64,000 nucleotides of DNA from NCBI RefSeq assembly GCF_000372365.1, contig NZ_AQUU01000003.1, positions 108,619 through 172,618 on the forward strand, written 5' to 3'. The notes beneath the pieces are model-generated. The model made no database searches. It was not told the origin of the DNA and worked only from the letters and a program-made list of their open reading frames with translations. Origin of the DNA: Aggregatibacter actinomycetemcomitans DSM 8324 (GTDB lineage Bacteria; Pseudomonadota; Gammaproteobacteria; Enterobacterales; Pasteurellaceae). The position numbers were made by a program, and so were the translations under genes. This document shows, piece after piece, positions 19,784 to 29,430 of the stretch. Positions within the stretch are counted from its first letter, which is position 1. Each line of letters starts with the position of its first letter.

Positions 19784-20383
19784 TTATCTTGGAATAGCAG
19801 GTGAAGACATCATTGCCATTTCACGTTTTTTGCGGTTAGCTTCTTGAATACTCTCATCACTGATGATAAACAGGGTTTTGGTCGGACAGGTTTGAACGCA
19901 CGCCGGTCCTTGTTCACGGAAATAGCACAGGTCGCATTTCACCGCAATGGCTTTCACGCCCGGTTGCCATGCTAGCATATTATGCAATTCCGAATTATCC
20001 GGCGCGGTGCGAATGTCACGTTTTACCGCATCAGTGAAAGTGAAACTTTCGTAGTATGCAGGCGCATCGATCGGTGCGCTGCCGTGTTGGGTAATCGCGC
20101 CGAACGGACAGGCGATACCGCACAGTTTACAACCGATACACAAACTTTCGTTGAGTTGAATGGTGTCGCCTTCATGTGTAATCGCGTGTACCGGGCAAAC
20201 GGTGGCACACGGCGAGTCATCACAGTGACGACAAAGGATTGGAACGGTTATATCATCATTACGCATGACTTGTAACCGAGGATAAGATTGTAATCCGAAG
20301 GCTTTGTGCACTTCGCTACAAGCGGCCATACAGGTGTTGCATCCAATGCAATCTTTCGGATCACCGATAACAAAACGATTCAT
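19784..20383 (-). CDS. hyfA: Hydrogenase-4 iron-sulfur subunit HyfA
   Basis: 199 residues (E. coli HyfA 205) with four ferredoxin-type cysteine groups: CIGCNTCMAACSE, CRHCDDSPCATVCP, CIGCKLCGIACP and CDLC with CVQTCP near the C-terminus. It is the HycB-like electron carrier that connects FdhF to the hydrogenase. It is the first gene of the hyf operon, and no fhlA/hyfR activator gene is found next to it. A GGGGGAAAAT ribosome binding site precedes the ATG. The upstream 295 bp separate it from divergent hypF and must hold both promoters. Confidence 0.92.
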   Translation of the reverse strand: MNRFVIGDPKDCIGCNTCMAACSEVHKAFGLQSYPRLQVMRNDDITVPILCRHCDDSPCATVCPVHAITHEGDTIQLNESLCIGCKLCGIACPFGAITQHGSAPIDAPAYYESFTFTDAVKRDIRTAPDNSELHNMLAWQPGVKAIAVKCDLCYFREQGPACVQTCPTKTLFIISDESIQEANRKKREMAMMSSPAIPR

Positions 20384-20478
20384 ATTTTCCCCCTATAAAA
20401 AAGAGTTAGTCAAATAACCACCCTTTTCATAAGGATACTCTTGCCTAAAAATAAATCACATATAAAAGTTTTTATTCT

Positions 20479-20492
20479 TTGACAGAGATCAT
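20479..20492. promoter_or_regulatory. Candidate FNR site between hyfA and hypF
   Basis: TTGACAGAGATCAT matches the FNR consensus TTGAT-N4-ATCAA at 8 of 10 positions. It lies in the AT-rich divergent region, 96 bp from the hyfA start and 187 bp from hypF. Anaerobic control is expected for these genes, but the match is imperfect. Confidence 0.35.
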
Positions 20493-20678
20493 ACTTTTTT
20501 TCATTTTTATAAAATACAGTAAATACAACAATATAACCGCAGTAAAATAAACTTTATCAAAATGACAACGGTGTTAATGATATTACTGTTTTGTAAAATT
20601 TTACTGCGAACATAAATAAGATTTATTATTAAATTCAAACAGATAGTTGAGACGCGGAGTAAAAAAGGAAGGCAACAC

Positions 20679-22964
20679 ATGGAAGGCATTGAATTACGCA
20701 TCAAAGGCAAAGTGCAGGGCGTAGGATTTCGCCCCTTCGTCTGGCTATTGGCGAACCGACATAACCTGCGCGGCGATGTGAACAACGACGGACAAGGCGT
20801 ATTAATCCGCCTGCTTGCGCCGACGGAACAGCAGCTTAAACACTTCCTGCACGACTTACAAACCCAACTGCCGCCCCTTGCCCTCATCACCGACATTCAA
20901 CAGCATGAAAAACGCTGGGAAAATCCACCGCACTTTACAGGCTTTGAAATCCGCGAAAGCGAAAACAACGCCATGGACACCCAAATCGTGCCCGATGCTG
21001 CCACCTGCCCCGCCTGCTTGAACGACTTATTCGACCGGAACAATCGGCGCTATCACTACCCATTCACTAACTGTACCCACTGCGGTCCGCGCTTTACCAT
21101 TATTAAAGCCATTCCTTACGATCGCAAAAATACTTCCATGGTGAGTTTCCCGCTGTGCGCCGATTGTGCCGCCGAATATAAAAACCCCGCCGACCGCCGT
21201 TTTCACGCCCAACCCAACGCCTGCCCCGTCTGCGGCCCGCACGTTTGGCTGGTGGACAAGCGCGGCAATCTTGCCGATGAAAAAACACCGATAAAAACCA
21301 CCGCACTTTTATTACAACGAGGCAGGATCGTCGCCGTCAAAGGCATCGGCGGTTTCCACCTGGCTTGCGATGCCACCAACGCCAACGCCGTGCAATTACT
21401 GCGCGAACGCAAACGCCGCCCGACCAAACCGCTGGCGGTGATGGTGCCGGATTTGTCTTTTTTAACGGATTTAACGGAAGCGGAAACCACATTGCTGACA
21501 AGCACCGCCGCGCCTATTGTCTTGCTGGCAAAACACAAAGTGCCGTTGCTGGCGGAACAGATCGCGCCGAAACTCAACGAAATCGGCGTGATGTTGCCAA
21601 GCAACCCGCTGCAACATTTACTGTTACGGGAAGCCAACCGCCCGCTGGTGATGACCTCCGCTAACCCAAGCGCACAACCGCCGATTTTGGGTAACGAAAG
21701 TGCGGTCCAAAATTTAAGTGATTTGGCGGATTATTTTCTTTGTCATAACCGCGACATTTTGCAGCGCGCCGACGATTCCTTAGTTCGCGCCGCTTTCGAC
21801 GGTACGGAAACCCTGCGTCGCGCACGCGGTTATGTACCTGACGAAACCCTGTTGGATCACCACAGTCCGCGCAATGTGCTGGCGCTCGGTTCCGATTTAA
21901 AAAACACCTTCTGTCTGTTGCGCCAAAATAAAGCCATCGTCAGCCAACACATTGGCGACACCGCCAACGAAAAAGTGCGGTCACAATTGGAAGCGAATAT
22001 CGCCCTGTTTTGCCAAATCTACCAATTCAAGCCGGAACTTATCGCCATCGACGCACACCGCGGTTATTTCACCCACGAAGTAGGCAAACAACTGGCGGCG
22101 CAATACCAAATTCCTTATGTGGAAGTGTTACACCACCACGCCCACATCGTCAGCGTTATGGCAGAACACCATTGTCATGAACAAGTCATCAGGCTGGCGC
22201 TGGACGGCATCGGCATGGGTGAAAACGGGCAACTTTGGGGCGGCGAATGTCTGCTGGCAGATGAAAAAGCCGCGTACTATTTAGGCGGCTTACCTGCCGT
22301 CGCTCTGCCCGGCGGCGATCTTGCCGCCAAACAACCTTGGCGCAACTGGCTGGCACATTTACAACAATTCGTGCCAAATTGGCGAGACATCGTCGCCCAA
22401 ACCTGCGCCGATCACGACTGGCAACTTCTCGCCACCGTCATTGAACGCAAAATTAACAGCCCGTTGATTTCTTCCGCCGGACGCTTCTTCGACGCCGTGG
22501 CATTCGGCTTAGGCATTACCCCGCCACAACTTAGCTGGGAAGGCGAAGCCGCCTGCCAATTAGAGGTGCTCGCCGAACAATCGGCGCGCGCCCGTTTGCC
22601 ATTAAACGAAATCAATCTCCCGACCTTAATGCCGTTAAACAGCGAAAATAAATTGGATCTCGCCGTCTTCTGGCAAACCTGGCTCGCCCTCAACGCCTCC
22701 GCCGCCGACAAAGCCTTTATCTTCCATTACGCGTTGGCTGAAGGCTTCGCCATTCTCGCCCGCCAACAAGCCGAACGCCATGGTTGCAAAACCATCGTGT
22801 TATCGGGTGGCGTATGGCATAACCGATTATTACGCCGATTGGTAAGAGAAAATTTAGCGGAATTTAATGTGTTAAGCGCCCACCAATTCCCTATGGGCGA
22901 TGGCGGCTTGAGTTTGGGGCAGGTAGTGATTGCCGGTCAATTCAACGAATCAAAAACAGAATAG
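20679..22964 (+). CDS. hypF: Carbamoyltransferase HypF, hydrogenase cyanide-ligand maturation
   Basis: 761 residues (E. coli HypF 750). HypF activates carbamoyl phosphate with ATP and transfers the carbamoyl group to HypE, where it becomes the CN ligand of the NiFe site. Domains in order: acylphosphatase (1-~90, GKVQGVGFRPFVW), two zinc motifs of C-x2-C-x18-C-x2-C form (starting CPACLND and CADCAAE), a YrdC-like domain (~200-380, ALLLQRGRIVAVKGIGGF) and a Kae1-like domain with HHHAH near 487 and LSGGVWHNRLL near the C-terminus. It diverges from hyfA; hypABCDE must be elsewhere. It contains several uptake signals. Confidence 0.95.
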   Translation: MEGIELRIKGKVQGVGFRPFVWLLANRHNLRGDVNNDGQGVLIRLLAPTEQQLKHFLHDLQTQLPPLALITDIQQHEKRWENPPHFTGFEIRESENNAMDTQIVPDAATCPACLNDLFDRNNRRYHYPFTNCTHCGPRFTIIKAIPYDRKNTSMVSFPLCADCAAEYKNPADRRFHAQPNACPVCGPHVWLVDKRGNLADEKTPIKTTALLLQRGRIVAVKGIGGFHLACDATNANAVQLLRERKRRPTKPLAVMVPDLSFLTDLTEAETTLLTSTAAPIVLLAKHKVPLLAEQIAPKLNEIGVMLPSNPLQHLLLREANRPLVMTSANPSAQPPILGNESAVQNLSDLADYFLCHNRDILQRADDSLVRAAFDGTETLRRARGYVPDETLLDHHSPRNVLALGSDLKNTFCLLRQNKAIVSQHIGDTANEKVRSQLEANIALFCQIYQFKPELIAIDAHRGYFTHEVGKQLAAQYQIPYVEVLHHHAHIVSVMAEHHCHEQVIRLALDGIGMGENGQLWGGECLLADEKAAYYLGGLPAVALPGGDLAAKQPWRNWLAHLQQFVPNWRDIVAQTCADHDWQLLATVIERKINSPLISSAGRFFDAVAFGLGITPPQLSWEGEAACQLEVLAEQSARARLPLNEINLPTLMPLNSENKLDLAVFWQTWLALNASAADKAFIFHYALAEGFAILARQQAERHGCKTIVLSGGVWHNRLLRRLVRENLAEFNVLSAHQFPMGDGGLSLGQVVIAGQFNESKTE

Positions 22965-23075
22965 TTCAAAATATTACAGTTGTATGCAATACGGTGGTTC
23001 ACACATGAAGCGTTCAAAACATCGTTTATATTTCAATCTTGTAAAATGAGTGTCAAAATCTCTCGGAGAAACAAG

Positions 23076-23123
23076 ATGCCATGGAAAGAAATGAATGCTA
23101 TGGAGCAAAAAATATTATTTATT
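23076..23123 (+). pseudogene. IS481-family transposase, N-terminal remnant
   Basis: The ATG at 23076, after CTCGGAGAAACAAG, encodes MPWKEMNAMEQKILFI, which matches the characteristic MPWKE start of IS481-type transposases. After 16 codons the similarity stops and an IS150-like end begins, so only the first few percent of the gene remains. Confidence 0.55.
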
Positions 23124-23130
23124 AACACAT

Positions 23131-23153
23131 GCCTCTCAAAACTTGGGCAGATA
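23131..23153 (-). mobile_element. IS150-like right-end remnant
   Basis: On the minus strand the segment reads CTGCCCAAGTTTTGAGAGG, a diverged form of the end seen at 6082-6100. Together with the orfA start at 23463-23495 it could mark the two ends of one minus-strand IS that has lost nearly all of its interior. Confidence 0.4.
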
Positions 23154-23462
23154 AATTTTCCCATCAGCTTATGCGCTGTATGCTATAAAGCAAACCTCAT
23201 CGCGAATTAACATCTCACGCCAACGGGCAAGCCGATAGACAACCTTGGTTAGTCTGTATAATCGGTAAATCCGTTTCCTTTAATTGCCCTAATATCGCCT
23301 TCAGCACTGACGACCAAGCTAAAAGTTGTTTACACCCGTCACCAATTTATCTTTCAGCTCCATGGCAGTAAAATTGAGCTTGAGTAAGTTTGTTGCAATA
23401 TGGCAAGCCATGTTTTGATTAGCGTTTCTTTTCACTTTTCCGGTTTAGTATGTAGATGGTTC

Positions 23463-23495
23463 GATGTTTGAACCCGTTGAATAATGTTTACCCAT
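23463..23495 (-). pseudogene. IS3/IS150-like orfA, first 11 codons
   Basis: Reading from ATG at 23495 on the minus strand gives MGKHYSTGSNI. The first six residues and the following DNA are nearly identical to the orfA remnant at 57114-57329 (MGKHYSIEFKH). The frame then degenerates. Confidence 0.5.
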
Positions 23496-23555
23496 GAAAA
23501 TCTGTGCTTTAATTATGAGTCGGTTGTGGGATCCGATTGGGATATAGATTATAGA

Positions 23556-23587
23556 TTAAAGTGCGGTTATTTTTCACCGCACTTTAA
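23556..23587. terminator. Terminator from inverted uptake signals after fdxI
   Basis: TTAAAGTGCGGT and ACCGCACTTTAA form a 12-bp stem with an 8-nt loop, immediately downstream (minus strand) of fdxI. This is the most compact uptake-signal hairpin in the window. Confidence 0.8.
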
Positions 23588-23591
23588 TTGA

Positions 23592-24305
23592 TTAGCTAAA
23601 TTTCTTGAATATTGCTTTGGTCTGTTCACCTTTCTCTTCCCGCTCAACATCTTTTTCCAGTTCAGGAAGCACTTCTTCACGATACCATTTCGGATGGTGT
23701 TTTTTCGCCCAGCGAACAGTTACCCAACCTTCCACGATACCGGTGATGGAACCTTTTACCCAGAACGCCATGTACATGTGTACCAAAATACCGGTAAACA
23801 GCATAAAAGCACAGGCAGAATGCAGCAAGATGGCAATGCGTAGCACCGGAATGGAAAAGTGGTGTGAGAAGTATTGACGCCACATGATGATACCGGAACC
23901 CATTAAGGTAAACATGGCAAGGATCAGTGTCCAAAACAACATTTTTTGACCCAGGTTATATTTTCCGTTATCGGCAACGGCATGTTCATTACCTTTCAAC
24001 ACTTCAACAATGCCTTTCATCCAGCGAATATCGTTTTTCTCCGGAATATTGTGATGCCAATATAGTGAACATAAGAACACGAATGCAATAAACATCAAAA
24101 TACCGGTGAACGGGTGAATGGCACGTGCCAGTTGCGGCGTACCGAGAATTTCCGTTAACCAGGCAAAATCGGGGAAGAAGAACGCCACCCCGGTAAATGT
24201 GGTTAAAAAGAAACTAATCACCAAGAACCAGTGACTTAGACGCGCAGGGACTCGATGGCGAATGATACGGGTATCATTGGTGATTTCAATTTTACTCTTA
24301 TTCAT
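23592..24305 (-). CDS. fdxI: Formate dehydrogenase cytochrome b556 subunit
   Basis: 237 residues from the ATG at 24305 (MNKSKIEI), the length of the Haemophilus protein; an upstream in-frame extension overlaps fdxH and is not supported. It is the membrane gamma subunit that binds two b hemes and passes electrons from formate to the quinone pool. Four membrane helices are visible, with candidate heme histidines in [11 protein letters not shown], in AIHPFTG and in [20 protein letters not shown]. The start overlaps the end of fdxH by 8 bp. Confidence 0.93.
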   Translation of the reverse strand: MNKSKIEITNDTRIIRHRVPARLSHWFLVISFFLTTFTGVAFFFPDFAWLTEILGTPQLARAIHPFTGILMFIAFVFLCSLYWHHNIPEKNDIRWMKGIVEVLKGNEHAVADNGKYNLGQKMLFWTLILAMFTLMGSGIIMWRQYFSHHFSIPVLRIAILLHSACAFMLFTGILVHMYMAFWVKGSITGIVEGWVTVRWAKKHHPKWYREEVLPELEKDVEREEKGEQTKAIFKKFS

Positions 24306-25224
24306 CTTGAGTGCCCCCGCGTTCATCCTCACATTCTTCATGATGATCTTCCACATCTTCCTCAATATTCGGACCTACGACGAGGTAGTGACCGATTTCA
24401 GCAAGCGCCAAGCCTCCCATGGCAACCGCTGCGATCGGTTTCAGAATGTCTTTCCATAAGGTGACTGTCGGGTCGATGTGTGGATCCTTCGGCAGACCTT
24501 TATACAACTCCGGTTTGTCGGCGTGGTGTAATACATACATGACATGCGTCCCACCAACCCCTTCAGGGTCATAAAGTCCGGCGTTTTTGTAGCCACGGGA
24601 TTTTAAATCGGCAATGCGTTGCTCTGCATACACTTTCATTTCTTCTTTGGAACCAAAACGAATCGCACCGGTCGGGCAGGTTTTCACGCAAGCCGGTTCT
24701 TGACCGACGGAAACGCGATCTACACAAAGCGTGCATTTATAGACACGGTTATCTTCCGTATTCATACGCGGAATATTAAACGGGCAGCCGGCGATGCAGT
24801 AACCGCAACCGATACATTTATCGGATTGGAAGTCCACAATTCCGTTGGCGTACTGAATAATCGCCCCCGGAGACGGGCAGGCCTTTAAGCAACCCGGCTC
24901 GGTGCAGTGCATACAACCGTCTTTACGAATTAACCATTCTAAACGATCATTTTCTTCCACTTCATTAAAGCGCATGACCGTCCATGCTTTTGCGTTAAGA
25001 TCCACTGGATTATCATAAATACCGACACACTGTGCATTGACATCGGAACGAATATCGTTCCACTCCGAACAGCCTACCTGGCAGGCTTTACAACCGATAC
25101 AGGTGGTGACGTCAATCAGTTTGGCCACTTCTACCTTGTGATCACGTGCACGTGGTGCCGGAGTTAACCCTGAAGTTGCGGAGATCTTAATAACATCCTG
25201 CGTTTGTACATCCATTGCTCTCAT
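24298..25224 (-). CDS. fdxH: Formate dehydrogenase iron-sulfur subunit
   Basis: 308 residues, as in Haemophilus FdxH (~312). It is the beta subunit of the respiratory, periplasm-facing formate dehydrogenase, with four 4Fe-4S clusters: [41 protein letters not shown] and CTLCVDR with CVKTCP. The C-terminal hydrophobic helix (about 265-290) anchors it in the membrane. The start codon lies one base after the fdxG stop, with GAGG upstream, so translation is probably coupled; a second ATG at 25215 is possible. Confidence 0.94.
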   Translation of the reverse strand: MRAMDVQTQDVIKISATSGLTPAPRARDHKVEVAKLIDVTTCIGCKACQVGCSEWNDIRSDVNAQCVGIYDNPVDLNAKAWTVMRFNEVEENDRLEWLIRKDGCMHCTEPGCLKACPSPGAIIQYANGIVDFQSDKCIGCGYCIAGCPFNIPRMNTEDNRVYKCTLCVDRVSVGQEPACVKTCPTGAIRFGSKEEMKVYAEQRIADLKSRGYKNAGLYDPEGVGGTHVMYVLHHADKPELYKGLPKDPHIDPTVTLWKDILKPIAAVAMGGLALAEIGHYLVVGPNIEEDVEDHHEECEDERGGTQDE

Positions 25225-25225
25225 A

Positions 25226-28200
25226 TTATGCGGCCTCCGCTATTTTTTCGACATTCACCAGGAAAGTCTTATATTCAGGGGTTTGTGTCACTGATTCACC
25301 CCAAGATGGCGTCAACGTGTTGGTTGAGAAACCTCTGTTACCTTTGCCATTTAATACTTTCATATTCCAGTGAATCGGAATGCCTACATGGTGTACCGTT
25401 TTGCCGTTAACTTCCAATGCTCTCAGGCGTTTGGTGACCATAGCAACGGCTTTAATATAGCCCCGTTTGGAGGTAATACGTACCATATCGCCTTTTTGGA
25501 TACCTTTTTCTTCTGCCAATTTTTCACCGATTTCCACAAATTGTTGCGGTTGTGCGATGATGTTAATGGCAGATTGCGCGGTCCAACTGTGGAAATGTTC
25601 GGTTAGACGATAAGTTGTTGCCACAAACGGATATTCTTTATTTGAGCCGATAAACTCGCGATCTTCTTTGTAAATACGCACCGTCGGATCTGATACCACA
25701 TTCGGATGAAGCGGATTCGTATCAATCGGACTTTCAATCGGTTCATAGTGTTCCGGGAACGGTCCGCTATTAATTTTATCAACGGCAAATAAGCGTCCAA
25801 CACCTTCGGCTGACATCATAAATGGTCCAGTGTCGGAACCCGGCGGTTGAGTGCCGTAGTCGGCAATATCAAACCAGTTCCAGTTTTTACCGTTCCATTT
25901 GATCAGTTGACGGTGTTTATCCCAAGGATTACCGTTAATATCCAAAGAGGCGCGGCTATAAAGCACGCGGCGATTTGCCGGCCATGCAAAGCCCCAACCA
26001 AGAGTACAACCTAAACCGGACGGATCGGAATTATCGCGATTTTCCGTTTGGTTACCTTTCTCCGTCCATTGACCGACATATAACCAGTTCCCGGAGGTTG
26101 TCGTACCGTCATCTCGCAAGTGGGCAAAAGCGTTCAGCAATTGACCTTTTTTGTACATCAGATTGCCGTTGGCATCGTATAAATCTTCCAACGTATAACC
26201 GTTCAGTTCTTTGGCTAATTCTGTTGGTGACGGAGAATGCGGAATGTCATAGTTCCAAGTCATTGCTTCAAATGACTCAATACCGCGACCACCTTCGCTC
26301 TTGTAAAGCTTATGCATTTCTTCACGAATCATGGAGAAAATATCCGCATCCGGTAAGGCTTCACCCGGTTGGTCACAGGATTTTTGGTGCCATTGCGCCC
26401 AACGACCGGAGTTCGCGATGGAACCGTCTTCTTCTGCGAAACAGGTGGTCGGCAAACGGAAGACTTCCGTTTGAATTTTGGAAGAATCTACCTCGTTGGA
26501 TTCACCGAAGTTTTTCCAGAATTCGGAGCTTTCGGTTTGTAGCGGATCCAACACGATCAAGTATTTCAACTTACTCATACCGGCAACGGTTTTGTTTTTG
26601 TTCGGCAAGGAGTTCAATACGTTGAAACCTTGTAAAATCCAACCGTGCATTTCGCCATCGTGCATCATTTTCACATGGGTAATCGGATCATATACGCGAT
26701 CCACTTTTGGAAGATAATCAAAGCCCCAGCCGTTTTCTTTGGTCGCTTTATCGCCATAGAAGGTTTTCATCATACTAATGAAGAATTTCGGCGTATTACG
26801 ATAGTAGTTAATTTGATTCGGCACGATGTCTTTCGGCGTAATCGCATTAATAAACTGATCGAATGAGCTTTCTTTTTCTGTCGGTAAACGCATATAGCCC
26901 GGCAGCATGGTCGGTAATAAGCCCATATCGGTAGTACCCTGTACGTTAGAGTGACCGCGCAAGGCGTTAATTCCGCCCCCCGGCATACCGATATTGCCCA
27001 ATAACAATTGGATCATCGCCATGGAGCGAATATTTTGCGTACCGATAGTGTGTTCGGTAAAGCCTAACGCGTACAAATGCGTCATGGTTTTATTTGGTGC
27101 AGAGGTTTTACCGATTTCTTCACAAATTTGTAAGAACAGTTTTTGTTTTACACCGGTAATATTTTCAACCACTTCGGGCGTGTAACGGGCAACGTGTTCT
27201 TTCAAGACATTAATTACGCAATGTGGATCCTGCAACGTCATATCACGTTTCGGATGGCCGTTTTCATCAAATTGGTAGTTCCAAGTGGATTTATCGTAAC
27301 TGTGTTTTTCCTCGTTAAAGCCTGAGAATAAACCGTCTTCAAATTTGTAACCTTCGTTTACCAAATAAGAGGCGTTAGTGTAATGTTTTACATATTCATA
27401 TTGAATCTGATTGGTTTCCAGCAAATAACGAATCACACCCATTAAGAATGCAATGTCAGAGCCGGAACGAATTGGCGCATGTAAATCGGCAACAGAAGCC
27501 GTACGGTTAAAGCGCGGATCCACAACGATGATTTTCGCACCGTTTTTCTTCGCTTCAATTGCCCAACGGAAGCCAACAGGGTGGGCCTCGGCAGGGTTAC
27601 CGCCCTGAACAAGAATAAGATTGGCATTTTTTATATCAACCCAGTTATTTGTCATGGCACCGCGACCAAATGATGGAGCAAGACTTGCTACCGTTGGTCC
27701 GTGTCAAGTATTCGCTTGGTTACATACCGGCAGCATCCCCAACATTCGAATCCACTTATGAGTTAGCAGCGCGGCTTCATTACTGATTGCCGATGCAGTC
27801 ATGATACCCGTAGTGGCCCAACGGTTAACGATATTGCCTGCTTCATTTTTCTCGACAAAGTTGGCATCGCGGTCATCTTTCATCAGGCGGGCGATGCGCT
27901 TAACCGCATCATGCCAGGAAAGGCGTTCCCATTTGTCGGAGCCTGGTGCGCGATATTGCGGATATAAGGCGCGGCTTTCACTATTGACAAAGTCTAATGC
28001 GCCGGCACCTTTAGGGCACAATGCGCCACGACTGATCGGGTGATCCGGGTCACCTTCAATATGGAATAATTTAGAACGGGTATTGGTACTCGTATGACTA
28101 CTTAATGTTATTGGATGGTGTCCCTGTACTGTACATCAACATACCGCAGCTTACGGCACAGTAAGTACAGGTTTGGCGTGATTCTTTGGCACGCAATAAT

Positions 28201-28316
28201 TTATATTCGCGTGGTGCCGCCAAGGCTGTTGATGGCGCAAAGCCTAACATCGCAATGGATGTTCCCGCCATTCCTCCGGCACAGACCTTAAAGAATTTTC
28301 TTCTACTGATCTGCAT
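25226..28316 (-). CDS. fdxG: Respiratory formate dehydrogenase alpha subunit, Sec-containing, with a 1-bp frameshift
   Basis: The full gene would encode about 1029 residues. It starts at 28316 ([10 protein letters not shown]) after GGGGAG, with a twin-arginine signal peptide cleaved near ALAA-PRE, and has 4Fe-4S cysteines at C50, C53, C57 and C100. TGA at 27704-27706 encodes Sec204 (CNQANT-Sec-HGPTVA), and the remaining ~825 residues are the bis-MGD catalytic body. One extra base in the AA of AATAAC (28108-28109 on the minus strand) shifts the frame after residue 69 and creates a TAG a few codons later; removing it restores [16 protein letters not shown], as in Haemophilus. Either the allele is broken or the base is a sequencing error. 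Its partners fdxH and fdxI are intact. Confidence 0.9.
27668..27706 (-). promoter_or_regulatory. SECIS element of fdxG
   Basis: Downstream of the TGA the minus strand contains GTAGCAAGTCTTGCTCC, which folds into a short stem (AGCAAG/CTTGCT) with the GTC loop region at the spacing expected of bacterial SECIS hairpins. It supports selenocysteine insertion in FdxG. Confidence 0.75.
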
Positions 28317-28360
28317 AAATACTCCCCACATCGACAAAGAATGTTTTGTCGACCTCTTTT

Positions 28361-28374
28361 TTGATAGTTATAAA
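28361..28374. promoter_or_regulatory. Candidate FNR site upstream of fdxG
   Basis: TTGATAGTTATAAA matches TTGAT-N4-ATCAA at 9 of 10 positions and lies 45 bp upstream of the fdxG start. Anaerobic activation of fdxGHI by FNR is plausible; the transcription start is unknown. Confidence 0.4.
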
Positions 28375-28557
28375 TTCGTATCTGAGTAGATAATTTACGA
28401 TCGGTTTTGTTAAAATCACATGATATTTAAGCAAAATCGAAGCTAAATAAATGATGTGATATGTTAAATATCTGTTATACATTTGTTAGCGGTGGGTAGA
28501 ATACCTATTTTTTCTACGGAAATCTATAAGTAATAATAGTTATAATGGGATAAAATT

Positions 28558-29382
28558 TTGAACTGGATCACAAAAAAAGTAATTTTTTTTATCAAAAAAT
28601 TAACAAATGAGAAACAAAATCAAAACACAATCATCATCTCCGAGAAACAAGAAACCCTCGCAAAAGAGGTGCCTGTGGCGCTGGTTTATAATGATATTTC
28701 CCATACGGTAATGATGTGTTCGCCCCGTGATTTAGAGGATTTCGCTATGGGATTTTCGCTATCGGAAGGCATTATTGAAAAACCGAGTGATATTTATAGT
28801 ATTGATATTGAAGAAGTTTGTAATGGTATTGAAGCCAGAGTCGAATTAGCCACCCGCTGTTTTGTGGCGCTGAAAGATCATCGCCGCACCTTAACCGGGC
28901 GAACCGGTTGCGGCATTTGCGGCGCAGAGCAGTTGCAACAGGTTTATAAAAACGTCGCCAAATTAGACCGCACTTTAACCTTCGATGTGGCGCAGCTGGA
29001 CGATTGTTTAGAGCAATTGCAGAAATCGCAGGAACTGGGCAAACAAACGGGTTCCACACACGCCGCCGGTTTCTTTTCTTTGGAAGGGAGCTTGCTTGCT
29101 ATTCGTGAAGATGTGGGGCGTCATGTGGCGTTGGATAAATTATTGGGCTGGCACGCCAAAGCAGGGAAGCCGCAAGGTTTTATCGTCGTCACCAGCCGTG
29201 CCAGTTATGAAATGGTGCAAAAAACCGTGTCTGCTGGCGTGGAAATATTGGTGGCGATTTCGGCTTCCACGGATTTGGCGGTGCAAATGGCGGAGCAATA
29301 TAACTTAACCCTGATCGGTTTTGCCAGAGCAGGGCGCGCCACAGTTTACAGCGGCAGAGAACGGTTACGGATTTGTGATTAA
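28558..29382 (+). CDS. fdhD: Formate dehydrogenase sulfurtransferase/accessory protein FdhD
   Basis: 274 residues from a TTG at 28558, similar to E. coli FdhD (277). FdhD passes sulfur from IscS to the molybdenum cofactor of formate dehydrogenases and is needed for both FdhF and FdxG activity. Family motifs are [14 protein letters not shown] [14 protein letters not shown], the CxxC loop [26 protein letters not shown] and [10 protein letters not shown]. There is no in-frame ATG before the conserved region, so a non-ATG start is required; GGGATAAAA precedes the TTG. It diverges from fdxG. Confidence 0.92.
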   Translation: MNWITKKVIFFIKKLTNEKQNQNTIIISEKQETLAKEVPVALVYNDISHTVMMCSPRDLEDFAMGFSLSEGIIEKPSDIYSIDIEEVCNGIEARVELATRCFVALKDHRRTLTGRTGCGICGAEQLQQVYKNVAKLDRTLTFDVAQLDDCLEQLQKSQELGKQTGSTHAAGFFSLEGSLLAIREDVGRHVALDKLLGWHAKAGKPQGFIVVTSRASYEMVQKTVSAGVEILVAISASTDLAVQMAEQYNLTLIGFARAGRATVYSGRERLRICD

Positions 29383-29430
29383 TGCTGCCTTGGACTAAAA
29401 TAACGTCATGTATTTACGGCACTTTTTCCT

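Larger units (their letters stand above)
22965..23591. other. Gene-free stretch holding nested IS remnants
   Basis: 627 bp between hypF and fdxI carry no intact gene. An IS481-like transposase start (23076) is cut off by an IS150-like right end (23131), followed by about 310 bp with frameshifted, stop-riddled frames I do not recognise, then an IS150-like orfA start (minus strand, ATG at 23495) and finally the fdx terminator. A 76-codon open frame across 22980-23210 is a chance product of these fusions. Confidence 0.6.

Noticed and set aside
20384..20678. Sigma-54 promoter for the hyf operon
   Set aside because: I looked for GG-N10-GC elements on the minus strand and found no convincing match; only an imperfect FNR-like site is reported.
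22980..23210. 76-codon open frame as a small gene
   Set aside because: It fuses the start of an IS481-like transposase to an IS150-like end and unrelated DNA, with no coherent protein similarity.
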